64,000 bases of DNA from CAVRCA01 sp965218045 (GTDB taxonomy: Bacteria > Pseudomonadota > Alphaproteobacteria > Acetobacterales > Acetobacteraceae), in NCBI GenBank assembly GCA_965218045.1, contig CBDCJX010000008.1, forward strand, positions 124,001 through 188,000. Direction: 5' to 3'. Positions 25,073-34,133 of the stretch are shown here, in pieces. The notes under the pieces were generated by a model. It ran no database searches and was not told the origin of the DNA. It saw only the letters and a list, made by a program, of their open reading frames with translations. How positions within the stretch are numbered: the stretch's first letter is position 1; every line of letters begins with the position of its first letter. The position numbers were made by a program, and so were the translations under genes.

Positions 25073-25867
25073 ATGTTCGGCTCGGTCGCCAGCGTGGCGC
25101 TGATCATCCTCGCGGTCATCGTCCTGCTGATCCTGGCGCGCAGCGTGCGGATCGCCTCGGAGTGGCAGCGCGCGGTGGTGCTGCGGCTCGGCCGCTTCCA
25201 CGCGGTGAAGGGACCGGGCCTGTATCTGGTCTACCCATTCATCGACGCGGTCGCGGCGGTGATCGACATGCGCATCGAGACCACCACGATCACCGCCGAG
25301 CAGGCGCTGACCCGCGACACGGTGGCGGTGGGCGTGGATGCGATCGTGTTCTGGCAGGTGAAGGATGCCGAGCAGGCGGCGGTGCGCATCGCCAATTACC
25401 GCGAGGCGATCGAGCGGGTGGCGCAGACCAGCCTGCGCGAGATGATCGGCGCCTCGGACCTCTCGCGCCTGCTCTCCGACCGACGCGCCGCCGACGCGCA
25501 ACTGCGTGCCACGATCGGCGAGAAGACGGCGACGTGGGGCGTCGGCGTGGTCACGGTGGAGATCAAGGACGTGGTGATCCCGCGCGAGCTGCAGGATGCG
25601 ATGAGCCGGCAAGCGCAGGCGGAGCGGGAGAAGACCGCGCGCGTCACGCTCGCGTCGGCCGAGCTGGCGATCGCCGAGCAGGTGCTGGAAGCGGCGCGGC
25701 TCTACGCCAGCGAGCCGGCGGCGTTGAAGCTGCGGCAGATGAATCTTCTCTATGAGATGAACAAGGATCGCGGCACCACCGTGCTGATCCCGACCGACAT
25801 GGCCAGCAGCCTCGGCGAGACGGTGGCGCTGGTGCAGGGGCTCGATCGGCCGCCAGCGCGCGGCTGA
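25073..25867 (+). CDS. Slipin (SPFH/band 7 domain membrane protein)
   Basis: The 264-residue protein has an N-terminal membrane anchor (residues 5-24, VASVALIILAVIVLLILARSV) then a band 7 domain: EWQRAVVLRLGRFHAVKGPG near residue 30, FIDAVAAVIDMRIETTTITAEQALTRDTVAV near 57 and TSLREMIGASDLSRLLSDR near 122, ending with a coiled-coil-prone EREKTARVTLASAELAIAEQ. This is the stomatin/slipin-2 type. Bacterial slipins sit in membrane microdomains and often pair with an NfeD protein; no NfeD gene is adjacent. Confidence 0.9.
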   Translation: MFGSVASVALIILAVIVLLILARSVRIASEWQRAVVLRLGRFHAVKGPGLYLVYPFIDAVAAVIDMRIETTTITAEQALTRDTVAVGVDAIVFWQVKDAEQAAVRIANYREAIERVAQTSLREMIGASDLSRLLSDRRAADAQLRATIGEKTATWGVGVVTVEIKDVVIPRELQDAMSRQAQAEREKTARVTLASAELAIAEQVLEAARLYASEPAALKLRQMNLLYEMNKDRGTTVLIPTDMASSLGETVALVQGLDRPPARG

Positions 25868-25947
25868 ACCCGAAAAAGCTTCACCCCACGGAGCGATCCG
25901 GGCAAGTTGACCCGCAATCGGATCAATCTCAACGAGGATTCTCCAAA

Positions 25948-27177
25948 ATGCGAACCATCACCCGGCGCACCGCGCTGGCCGGACTGACCGGGCTGGCGGT
26001 CACGCCGCTGGCGATGCCGGCGATCGTGCGGGCGCAGAGCTCGTCGAAACCGGTGAAGATTGGGCTGCTCAGCGACATGAGCGGGCCGTATCGCGATGTC
26101 GGCGGTCCTGGCAACCGGGTCGCGACCGAGCTGGCGGTCGCCGATTTCGGCGGCTCGGTGCTCGACCGGCCGATCGAGGTGCTGCAGGCCGACGACCAGA
26201 ACAAGCCCGATGTCGCCACCGCCATCGCGCGCGAATGGATCGACGCGCAAGGGGTCGACGTGCTGGCCGACGGCGCGGCGAGCTCGTCGGGCTTGGCGAT
26301 CCAGCAGATCGGGCGCCAGAAGAAGCGGATCTACCTGATCACCGGCCCGGCGACCTCGGACATGACCGGCAAGCAGTGCTCACCCTACGGCGTCCACTGG
26401 AGCTACGACACCTACGCGCTGGCGCACAGCACCGGCACGGCGCTGACCAAATCCGGCGGCGACACTTGGTTCTTCATCACCGCCGACTACGCCTTCGGCC
26501 ACGCGCTGGAGCGCGACACCATGGCGGCGGTAAAGGCCGCTGGCGGCAAGGTCCTCGGCGCGGTGCGGGCGCCGCTGGCGACGGCGGATTTCTCCAGCTA
26601 CCTGATTCAGGCGCAGGCGTCCGGGGCCAAGGTGATCGGCCTCGCCAACGCGGGGACGGATTTGCAGAACTGCATCAAGCAATCGGCGGAGTTCGGCGTG
26701 ACCCAGAGCGGCACGCGGATCGCCACCCTGCTGATGCAGATCTCCGACGTCATCTCGCTCGGCCAGAAGACCTGTGCGGGGCTGATCTACACCGACTCGT
26801 TCTACTGGGACATGAGCGACAGCACGCGGGCCTGGTCGAAGCGCTACATGGCGAAGATGACCACCCCGCCCGGCATCCTGCACGCCGGCAGCTACGCTGC
26901 GGCACTGCATTGGCTGAAGGCGGTGAAGGCCGCCGGCACCACCGATGCCGACCAGGTGGTGGCGAAGATGAAAGCCATGCCGGTGAACGACATGTATAAC
27001 CACGACGTCAAGATCCGCGAGGACGGCCGGGTGATGCACGTGATGCATCTCTGGCAGGTCAAGCCGGCGTCGGAATCGAAACACGAATACGATTTCTGCA
27101 AGGAGGTGGCGACGATCCCGCCGGACCAGGCGTGGCGCCCGCTGAGCGAGGGGCACTGCCCGCTGGTGCGGTCGTAG
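25948..27177 (+). CDS. Orphan Liv-type ABC transporter substrate-binding protein (paralogue of 59592-60812)
   Basis: The 409-residue Peripla_BP_6 receptor starts with a Tat-like signal (TRRTALAGLTGLAVTPLAMPAIVRAQ). The mature domain opens VKIGLLSDMSGPYRDVGGPG, followed by LQADDQNKPDVATAIAREWID. The same motif pattern appears in the protein at 59592 (SGVYRDVGGPGS and DHQDKPDIAVSIARRWF), so the two are paralogues. No permease or ATPase gene is adjacent, so it either uses a transporter encoded elsewhere or acts as a sensor. It ends 12 bases from the convergent MFS gene. Confidence 0.9.
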   Translation: MRTITRRTALAGLTGLAVTPLAMPAIVRAQSSSKPVKIGLLSDMSGPYRDVGGPGNRVATELAVADFGGSVLDRPIEVLQADDQNKPDVATAIAREWIDAQGVDVLADGAASSSGLAIQQIGRQKKRIYLITGPATSDMTGKQCSPYGVHWSYDTYALAHSTGTALTKSGGDTWFFITADYAFGHALERDTMAAVKAAGGKVLGAVRAPLATADFSSYLIQAQASGAKVIGLANAGTDLQNCIKQSAEFGVTQSGTRIATLLMQISDVISLGQKTCAGLIYTDSFYWDMSDSTRAWSKRYMAKMTTPPGILHAGSYAAALHWLKAVKAAGTTDADQVVAKMKAMPVNDMYNHDVKIREDGRVMHVMHLWQVKPASESKHEYDFCKEVATIPPDQAWRPLSEGHCPLVRS

Positions 27178-27189
27178 TTCCCGCCCCGA

Positions 27190-28614
27190 TCAGCCCTCGC
27201 GCGGCGTCGCGCGCCCGGCGATCTCGTCGCCGGCGGTGCGCGGCATCGCCGCCGAGGCGGGCGCGGCGAGCAGCACCAGGGCCGCGATCGCCAAGAAGGC
27301 GAGGCTGAAATCGCCGAGCTCGGGGGCGGCGTGCCCACGCAGCCGCATCGCGATTTCCAACACGAGCGCGCCGCCAGCGATGCCGACCACCTGACAGAGG
27401 TACTGCGTGGTGCTGTAGAGGCTGGTCGCGGCACTCATCCGGGCGCGCGGGATCTCGGCATAGGCGAGCGTGCTGTAAGCGGTGAACTGCAACGAGCGGA
27501 AGAAGCCGCTGACCAGCAGCACGGCGTAGATCGCCGCCGCCGGCCAGGTTGGACGAAAACCGGCGGTGACCGCCATCAGCACGGCGCACAGCACGCTGTT
27601 GCAAACCAAGGTGTCGCGAAAGCCGAACCAGTGCAGCGCGCGCTGCGCCACCGGCTTCATCACCAGCGCGCCCGCCGAGCTGGCAAAGGTGATCGCCCCG
27701 CTTTCGGCCGCGGTGTCGCCGAAGCCGAGCTGGAACATCATCGGCAGCAGGAACGGCAGCGCGCCGATGCCGACGCGGAACAGCGAGCCGGCGAACACCG
27801 ACACGGCGAAGGTCGGCTCGCGGGTCAGGCTGAGGTCCAACAAGGGGCGCGGGTGGCGGCGGGCGTGCAGCCAGTAGAGCGCCCAGGCCAACACGCCGGC
27901 GCCGATCATGCCGAAGCTCACCGTGGGGTCGACCACGCCGCGCCCGACCGTCTCGAGCCCGAACAGCACCGCCGCGAAGCCGAGGCCGCTCAACACCAGC
28001 CCGCGCACGTCGAGCCGTCCGGCACCGGGCTCGCGCACATCCTCGACGTAGAGTGTCACCAGCAGGATGCCGAGCAGGCCGATCGGCACGTTGATGTCGA
28101 AAATCCAGCGCCAGGATGCGTAGGTCACAATCAAGCCGCCGATCGGCGGGCCGAGCACCGGGCCGATCATCGCCGGCATCGTGAGCCACGCCATCGCCGC
28201 GACCATCTCGGTCTTCGGCGTGGCACGCAGCAGCAGCAGCCGACCCACCGGCACCATCATCGCCCCGCCCATCCCCTGCAACACCCGGGCGGCGACAAGG
28301 AAGGGGAGGCTGTCGGCCCGACCGCACAGCACCGAGCCCACGGTGAACACGGCGATCGCGGCACGAAACACGCCGCGCGCGCCGAACCGGTCCGCCATCC
28401 AGCCGCTCGCCGGGATGAACACGGCGAGCGCCAGCAGATAGGCGGTGAGGGCGACGTTCATGCGCACCGGCTCGGCGTCGAACGCGCGCGCCATCACCGG
28501 CAGCGCGGTGGCGAGGATGGTGGAATCGAGGTTCTGCATCAGCAGCGCGCAGGCGACGATCAGCGCGGTCAGGCGGGTACGGCGCGAGGTCTTGGGCAGG
28601 GCTAATCGGGGCAT
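27190..28614 (-). CDS. MFS transporter, DHA2 (EmrB/QacA) drug-efflux type
   Basis: The 474-residue protein has about 14 membrane helices. Helix 1 contains QNLDSTILATALPVMARAF (motif D1 of the 14-TMS drug:H+ antiporter-2 family), WMADRFGARGVFR is motif A near residue 72, and GPVLGPPIGGLIVTYASWRWIFDINVPIG is motif C near 145. These are the standard signatures of multidrug exporters. No regulator or membrane-fusion partner is adjacent. Substrate unknown. Confidence 0.92.
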   Translation of the reverse strand: MPRLALPKTSRRTRLTALIVACALLMQNLDSTILATALPVMARAFDAEPVRMNVALTAYLLALAVFIPASGWMADRFGARGVFRAAIAVFTVGSVLCGRADSLPFLVAARVLQGMGGAMMVPVGRLLLLRATPKTEMVAAMAWLTMPAMIGPVLGPPIGGLIVTYASWRWIFDINVPIGLLGILLVTLYVEDVREPGAGRLDVRGLVLSGLGFAAVLFGLETVGRGVVDPTVSFGMIGAGVLAWALYWLHARRHPRPLLDLSLTREPTFAVSVFAGSLFRVGIGALPFLLPMMFQLGFGDTAAESGAITFASSAGALVMKPVAQRALHWFGFRDTLVCNSVLCAVLMAVTAGFRPTWPAAAIYAVLLVSGFFRSLQFTAYSTLAYAEIPRARMSAATSLYSTTQYLCQVVGIAGGALVLEIAMRLRGHAAPELGDFSLAFLAIAALVLLAAPASAAMPRTAGDEIAGRATPREG

Positions 28615-28843
28615 TCCCGTCAGTGTCGCGCCGGACCGGGGCCGGGAAAAGCCCCCGTGAACGGAGGACAGGTGTGATCAAGTTCCTTGGGGCAAACCTG
28701 ACTCCCGGCTGTCTCGGATTCGGCTCTGATAGCGTCAGTTGTTGCCCGATTGTTACATCCTGCAGGTTAAAGTGAGGCTCTGCCAAAAAATCTGGGAGCA
28801 CAGGACCTTGACAGGCTTGGAGACTACACGAGGCGATGGCTTC

Positions 28844-29704
28844 ATGATCTCGGTAGCAGAGATCGGCCGTATCGTTGACGACTTCTTTGCTGTCGCAGAT
28901 GGCGCCATCATAGCCGGATTGACAAAGAGAAAGGTCGCATCCTTGCGCACGACTGGTCTGACGTCGCCCGAAGCCATTCTGGCGGTGTCAATCGACTTGG
29001 GCTTGGAATTGGCCGTTGAGGTGCATCAGGGCCGACTCAAGCCCGAACAACTCGCCGACTGGCCTGGAGCCGTGTTCCTCCTGAAGTATCACTCAAGAAT
29101 GTTCCGGGAAGCTGACCAAGATCACCGGAAAATCTTGTGGGGATCTTTGCGAGATGGGCTTAGCCCGGGACGTGATATTCGGCCGTTCCACTCCGAACTG
29201 GCCGTGGCCTTTTCTTACACGAGCTACGGGTGCAGGGTCATTCCCGTGGACGCCAACAAGGCAAACCCCTCGCGGTATGAATTCGACGTTTTCTCCGGTC
29301 CTGAAAGGCTGGAAGTGGAGATCAAGACTTGCTCATTCACATCGAAGCTGGCCCGAGGGATCGGACGTGAGCTCGATAAAGCGTTCAGCCAGATATCAAG
29401 GAAGAATGCCGCGATTGTCTGGATCGTAGTGACTGACCTTCCTATCAGGATGCATTCGGAGCCGTGGTCGACCTATGATCCGGTTCTCTCCAGTCCTCCC
29501 GTGGCACGAAAAGCTCGCGAATTCATACGCAAGAGGCACTACCAGTTTCCGTTCTCCATAGCCATTGCGCACGACTTTGTCGGTGTGCGCTTTCCACCCG
29601 ACTCGACCAATCTGTTTATGCCGCTGAAGGCAAAGTTCATCCCCGGTGAGAACTTCCCGCTTGATCACCGGGTCTTCATGCAAACAGAGGCCGTCGAGCG
29701 TTGA
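28844..29704 (+). CDS. Unknown protein with a PD-(D/E)XK-nuclease-like core, low GC
   Basis: The 286-residue protein is not a family I recognise. Near residues 108-175 it has FHSELAVAFSYTSYGCRV, then YEFDVFSGPERLEVEIKTCSF: a Glu on a helix, an Asp in a beta-strand and an E-x-K after a further strand, which is the arrangement of PD-(D/E)XK nucleases. The rest is mixed alpha/beta, with a possible N-terminal helical domain. ATG 28844 is chosen because GAGG precedes it; an earlier in-frame start at 28739 exists. Base composition is clearly less GC-rich than the flanks, and there is no operon, which suggests horizontal transfer. Nuclease function is inference. Confidence 0.65.
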   Translation: MISVAEIGRIVDDFFAVADGAIIAGLTKRKVASLRTTGLTSPEAILAVSIDLGLELAVEVHQGRLKPEQLADWPGAVFLLKYHSRMFREADQDHRKILWGSLRDGLSPGRDIRPFHSELAVAFSYTSYGCRVIPVDANKANPSRYEFDVFSGPERLEVEIKTCSFTSKLARGIGRELDKAFSQISRKNAAIVWIVVTDLPIRMHSEPWSTYDPVLSSPPVARKAREFIRKRHYQFPFSIAIAHDFVGVRFPPDSTNLFMPLKAKFIPGENFPLDHRVFMQTEAVER

Positions 29705-29829
29705 CCGCTCTGTCAGCCCAACTACTCACCCTGCGTCAAACGTTTCCCTATCCGAAATGTCAAACTGTCGCAGGGCTTAAGACACCCGCTCGCGACGTAG
29801 AAGCGCCGCCTCGGGCAAGCTGACAGCAT

Positions 29830-30801
29830 TTACGGCAGCAGCACGGTGCTGCCGGTGGTCTGGCGCGCCTCCAAGGCGGTGTGGGCGGCGGCGGCGTCCT
29901 TGAGCGGGAAGGTCTGGTTGACCTCGATCTTCACCGCGCCGGAGCGGACCACGTCGAACAGGTCGTTGGCGGTGGTCTGAAGGTCGGCCTGGGTCGCGGT
30001 GTAGGTGGCGAGCGTCGGGCGGGTGAGGAACAGACTGCCCTTGGCCGAGAGGATCGACAGGTCGACTGGCCCGACCGGCCCCGAGGAATTGCCGTAGCTC
30101 ACCATCATGCCAAGCGGGGCGAGGCAGTCGAGGCTGGGCAGGAAGGTGTCGCGCCCGACGCTGTCATAGACCACGGGCACCATGGCGCCGCCGGTGATGC
30201 GCTTGACTTCGGCCGCCAGGTTGGCGTGGCCGAGGATGACGTGCGCCGCGCCATGCGAGCGGGCCAGCTCGGCCTTCGCCTCGGTCGAGACAACACCGAT
30301 CACGGTGACGCCGAGATGCTTGGCCCACTGGCACAGGATCAGCCCGACCCCGCCCGCCGCCGCATGCACCAGGATGGTCTCGCCCGACTTCACCCGATAG
30401 GTGCGGCGGATCAGGTATTGCGCGGTCATCCCCTGCAGCATCATCGCCGCCCCGGTCTTGGCGTCGATGCCGTCGGGCAACTGGACCAGCCGGTCGGCCG
30501 CGATCACCCGCTCGGTGGCGTAGGCGCCGATCGCGCCGGCATAGGCCACGCGGTCGCCCGGCTTGACGGTGGTCACGTCGGGACCGACGGCCCGGACCAC
30601 CCCGGCCCCCTCCATGCCGAGTGTCGCCGGCATGCCCGCCGCCTTGTAGAGGCCGGTGCGGAAATACACGTCGATGTAGTTGACGCCCACCGCCTCGTGA
30701 CGCACCAGCGCCTCGCCGGCGCCGGGCTCGGGGGTTGGCACATCCTCCCATTGCATCGCCTCGGGACCGCCATAGGCGTGGATGCGGATAGCCTTGCTCA
30801 T
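29830..30801 (-). CDS. NADPH:quinone oxidoreductase (zinc-free MDR family)
   Basis: The 323-residue protein is a medium-chain dehydrogenase/reductase of the QOR type. It has IRIHAYGGPEAMQWEDVPTP at the start, VGVNYIDVYFRTGLYK near residue 40, GMEGAGVVRAVGPDV near 66 and the nucleotide-binding ILVHAAAGGVGLILCQWAK near 145. The zinc ligands of alcohol dehydrogenases are absent. Such enzymes reduce quinones with one or two electrons using NADPH. It is 22 bases from the ogt gene on the same strand. Confidence 0.92.
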   Translation of the reverse strand: MSKAIRIHAYGGPEAMQWEDVPTPEPGAGEALVRHEAVGVNYIDVYFRTGLYKAAGMPATLGMEGAGVVRAVGPDVTTVKPGDRVAYAGAIGAYATERVIAADRLVQLPDGIDAKTGAAMMLQGMTAQYLIRRTYRVKSGETILVHAAAGGVGLILCQWAKHLGVTVIGVVSTEAKAELARSHGAAHVILGHANLAAEVKRITGGAMVPVVYDSVGRDTFLPSLDCLAPLGMMVSYGNSSGPVGPVDLSILSAKGSLFLTRPTLATYTATQADLQTTANDLFDVVRSGAVKIEVNQTFPLKDAAAAHTALEARQTTGSTVLLP

Positions 30802-30823
30802 CGTTCTCTCCGTGGAGCGCGTG

Positions 30824-31312
30824 TCACGCGGCAGTCTTGGAGGTTGCCAAGCGCCGGGCGGTTGCCAGGATCTGGGGAGTCTCGAGAGCCAGCAGATAGC
30901 GCTTCGTGTCCAGCCCCTCGCCGCCCGAGTAGCCGCCCAGGCCGCCGGTTGCAACGACGCGGTGGCACGGGATCACGATCGGGATTGGGTTGTGCCCGTT
31001 CGCCTGACCGACCGAGCGCGCGCTGCCACCGGCGACAGCGGCGATCTGCCGATAGGTGCGGGTCTGGCCGAACGAGATGTCGCACAGCGCCTGCCAGACA
31101 CGCTGGCGATAGGCCGTGCCATACGGGGCGAGCGGCAGGTCGAACGTGTCGCGGGCGCCGTCAAAATAGGCTTCGAGCTGGTCACGCGCCCGTTGCAGGA
31201 CGGGGGTCTCGATCTGATCGCGACCCCAGCCCCAGTCGATGGCGACGATGGCACCATCCTCCTCGGACACAGTGAGATCGCCGATCGGAGAATGGAGCGA
31301 GAGCTGAGGCAC
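30824..31312 (-). CDS. ogt: Methylated-DNA--[protein]-cysteine S-methyltransferase
   Basis: The 162-residue enzyme repairs O6-alkylguanine by accepting the alkyl group on its own Cys. The active-site IPIVIPCHRVVATGGLGGYSGG lies near residue 118, with Asn-Gly (VGQANGHNPIPIV) and the helix-turn-helix region QRVWQALCDISFGQTRTYRQIA near 70. The short N-terminal domain is Ogt-like rather than Ada-like. The start is taken as GTG 31312, with AGGAG ten bases upstream. It lies between the quinone oxidoreductase and a large membrane-protein gene on the same strand. Confidence 0.92.
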   Translation of the reverse strand: MPQLSLHSPIGDLTVSEEDGAIVAIDWGWGRDQIETPVLQRARDQLEAYFDGARDTFDLPLAPYGTAYRQRVWQALCDISFGQTRTYRQIAAVAGGSARSVGQANGHNPIPIVIPCHRVVATGGLGGYSGGEGLDTKRYLLALETPQILATARRLATSKTAA

Positions 31313-31377
31313 CGAAATTTGGCTCCTGACCGCCGGACCATGATGGCAGCCCCACACGCGCTGGCTGTCAATCCCGA

Positions 31378-33477
31378 TCAGGGGTTGTGAGCGACACGTA
31401 GATCGAGTGCATAGAGCCGCAAGGACGCACGTTCCACGGGTGCTTGGAGGTTTCTGCGTTGCGGGTCCACCGGCCTGAACACGTCGAAAGCGAGCCGCAC
31501 GATCCCTGTCTCGGTCGCGGCTTGGGGCATTTCGATGGTGATGGTGCGCTCGGCACCTTCTGGCAGGTCGAACGTGCCGAGCGGCGAGCGGCCGGCGCTG
31601 ATGCTGACCTGCCGGACGCCGCCGGCGCGCGTGGCGATGCCCTCCAGGTGCAGCACGACCCTGAGCGCCAAGCCGGGTCTGGCGGCGAACAGCAGGGTGG
31701 CGCGGGGTCCCTCGGACCAGAAACCCTTGTCGCCGGCCCGCCAACGAGCGCCAAGCAGCGGCTGCAAGGCGGCGCCGGCCAAACCGATGGCGGGTAGTTC
31801 CGGCGCCGCGACCGGCTCGCCCGCAAGCAGCCGCCCCGCCTCAGGGAGACCGACGTCACGGCCACACAGCGTCACCCCCGAGTCGCGGCGGCAGATCGCA
31901 TCGGGGCCGAGCAGCACAGGGCGCAGCGCCGCCTGGGTGGCGGGATCGGTGTAGAGGCGGATCTCGCGCGGCAGCAGCGGCAGTTCCAGCCCGTCCGAGA
32001 GCACTTTTTCGCAGTTGAACCAAACCGGCGAGCGGCCGACGCCGACATCGCCCAGACGCATCCCCGCGCGCACCCCCGCCAGCAGGACGGGGTTGCTGAG
32101 CGCGCGCGCTTCCGGGGCGGCGCTGCAGCCCGGCGTCGGCAAGGTGGTGAGCAGATCGGCCGCCGCCGGCAGGGCGGGTAGCGGCTCGGCGAAGCCATCC
32201 ATGCCCCGCATGGTGTGCTCGGCGGCGAGGCGCAGCGGCGCGGTATCGAGCACCTGCAGCACGATCGCCGCTGCCAGCAGCGGCAGGCGCGCGGCAACTG
32301 GCAGCCGGCACGCGGCGGCGACGGCGCCGATCACCAGGGCGTAGCCCACCGGCCAGAACGCCCGGCCGGAGGCGCGGAACACCGCGAAGATATCCTCCCA
32401 GGGCTTTACGCCGAGATCGAGCAGCTTGATCTGCCCCAGGTAGACCCGGCTGCTGAGCGCGATCAGGGTCAGGCCGGCGAGCACGATCACGAGGCCGGGC
32501 CAGCGCCGCAGCCTGCCGATACGGGGCAGCGCGGCGAGCAGCAGCAGCAGGCTGCCGGCGCCGAGGTAGCAGAACCCCTCGTATTGGCCGCCGGTCGCGT
32601 CGATGATCGGCAGGTCCGCGCCGAACAGCCCCGAGCGCTGCGGCCAGAACGGCGACAGCAGGTTCATCGAGTAGACGACGAACCCCTTGTCGCCGCCGCC
32701 CAAGGTGCCGGCGAGCAACGCGAACAGCAGCACCGGCAAGCTCCGGTCACGGCGAGGAAGGGCGGCCAGGCTCGCCACCAACTCCGGTCGCGGCGGCGGA
32801 TCGTCGCCTGCAGCGGCACCGCGGCCGAAGGTCGAGCCGGCGGCCATGAACAGGTAGGGGTGGCTCAGGATCGCGATCGTGAGGACGAGCCCGGCCGCGA
32901 TCCATCGGCGGGTGGTTTTCTCCTGCAAGAGGCGCAGGGTGAGGCCGAGTGCGAGCAGGATCAGGAAGTGGCCGCAGAGATTGACGTGGCCGAGCCGGAT
33001 CAGCAGCGCCGGGAACAGCCCGGCGAGCACGGCGACGGCGACCGCGCCGGCGAGGCTGCGGCATAGCGCGCGCAAGGCGAACACGGCGGCGACGGGCTGC
33101 AACAGCCAGCAGAGCGCCAGCCAGACGCCGAGCAGGTTTCGCGGCGGCCCGGGCGAGACGGTGCCGAGCAGCTTGGCGACCAAGGAAAAAAGCGGGTTGC
33201 TGTCGGTGAGCGCGATGGTAACGCCGTGCGGCCAGAACAGATTCTTGGCGAACAGGAGCGGCCAGCGCCAAGCGTCGAGCTGGAACGCGAGATGACCGGT
33301 GAGCCCCTGCGCCATGTCGCCCGCCGGCGAGCGCCAGATCCCGCCCGCGCCGGTGATCGCCTCGGGCGGCATGAGGACGAACACGAGCGCGACGCCGCAG
33401 GTCAGCGCGGCGGCGTAGGCGAGGGCTGGGTTGATCAACTCCGTGCGCAGGAGAGGTCTGGACCTTGGCTGCGTCAA
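31378..33477 (-). CDS. Large polytopic membrane protein with periplasmic C-terminal domain (glycosyltransferase-C-like architecture)
   Basis: The 699-residue protein has about ten to twelve helices in its first 440 residues (for example ALAYAAALTCGVALVFVLMP near 20, LAGAVAVAVLAGLFPALLIRL near 145, LPLLAAAIVLQVLDTAPLRL near 405). It ends with a soluble, beta-rich domain of about 250 residues. After helix 1 there is an acidic loop (SPAGDMAQGLTGHLAFQLDAW) where GT-C enzymes keep catalytic Asp residues. This resembles the DUF6311 group of putative GT-C glycosyltransferases, but I am not certain. Function unknown. Confidence 0.75.
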   Translation of the reverse strand: MTQPRSRPLLRTELINPALAYAAALTCGVALVFVLMPPEAITGAGGIWRSPAGDMAQGLTGHLAFQLDAWRWPLLFAKNLFWPHGVTIALTDSNPLFSLVAKLLGTVSPGPPRNLLGVWLALCWLLQPVAAVFALRALCRSLAGAVAVAVLAGLFPALLIRLGHVNLCGHFLILLALGLTLRLLQEKTTRRWIAAGLVLTIAILSHPYLFMAAGSTFGRGAAAGDDPPPRPELVASLAALPRRDRSLPVLLFALLAGTLGGGDKGFVVYSMNLLSPFWPQRSGLFGADLPIIDATGGQYEGFCYLGAGSLLLLLAALPRIGRLRRWPGLVIVLAGLTLIALSSRVYLGQIKLLDLGVKPWEDIFAVFRASGRAFWPVGYALVIGAVAAACRLPVAARLPLLAAAIVLQVLDTAPLRLAAEHTMRGMDGFAEPLPALPAAADLLTTLPTPGCSAAPEARALSNPVLLAGVRAGMRLGDVGVGRSPVWFNCEKVLSDGLELPLLPREIRLYTDPATQAALRPVLLGPDAICRRDSGVTLCGRDVGLPEAGRLLAGEPVAAPELPAIGLAGAALQPLLGARWRAGDKGFWSEGPRATLLFAARPGLALRVVLHLEGIATRAGGVRQVSISAGRSPLGTFDLPEGAERTITIEMPQAATETGIVRLAFDVFRPVDPQRRNLQAPVERASLRLYALDLRVAHNP

Positions 33478-33581
33478 ACGGGCTACGCGCGCGCTGCCGA
33501 GCCTGGCGGGAACCAGTTCCCGAGTACGGTCGTGCCTTCAGACATGATCGTCCTCCTCGGAACGAGCCATTCTATGCCCCT

Positions 33582-34133
33582 TCACGCCGACCGTAAGAGT
33601 GGCCAAGCCGTCAACCAGCCTTTGGTGCGGACGCGATCGACGTAGGTTTGATGTTTTCCGCCCGCGAATCGCGGCGTGGGCCTGAGAACGAGGCCGAACA
33701 GATCGTCGAGGCCGAACGGCGCGGCGATCTCGCACTCACCGCGCCGCGTCAAGCGCGCCGCGATGGCGGTGGCGGTCTCGGGCCAATAACGCATCGCATC
33801 AGCGGTCGAAGCGTACGGCGCGTCGTCATTGCGCAGGTGCATCCTGGCCTGGTTCTTCACCGACCAGGCGATACGCGGCTGCAACTCGCTCAGTTCGGCT
33901 TGCAGTCTCTCGTCTGCGGACGCGTGCGCCCGATCAGGGCAAAACCACAGCACATCGACGTCACCCGACAGACCGCCGGGCGGGCGACCATGCAGGCGGT
34001 CCCAGACGGCGTTCCTGACGAAGCCAGCCCCGATCCAGCAATCGGGCAGCGCCAACGAGCGAACCGTCGCGAGAACGCGCCAACGCTGCGAGTCGCTTGA
34101 CAGAATCTTCCGAAGCTCCGCCGCATGGTTCAC
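33582..34133 (-). CDS. Nucleotidyltransferase-fold protein (NTP_transf_6/DUF925-like)
   Basis: The 183-residue protein has the small nucleotidyltransferase-like pattern LPDCWIGAGFVRNAVWDRLHG near residue 29 and SGDVDVLWFCPD near 56 (paired Asp of the metal site), followed by WSVKNQARMHLRNDDAPYAS near 90 and FGLDDLFGLVLRPTP near 140. This matches the uncharacterised NTP_transf_6 family. Its GTG start overlaps the methyltransferase stop (GTGA). Substrate unknown. Confidence 0.82.
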   Translation of the reverse strand: MNHAAELRKILSSDSQRWRVLATVRSLALPDCWIGAGFVRNAVWDRLHGRPPGGLSGDVDVLWFCPDRAHASADERLQAELSELQPRIAWSVKNQARMHLRNDDAPYASTADAMRYWPETATAIAARLTRRGECEIAAPFGLDDLFGLVLRPTPRFAGGKHQTYVDRVRTKGWLTAWPLLRSA

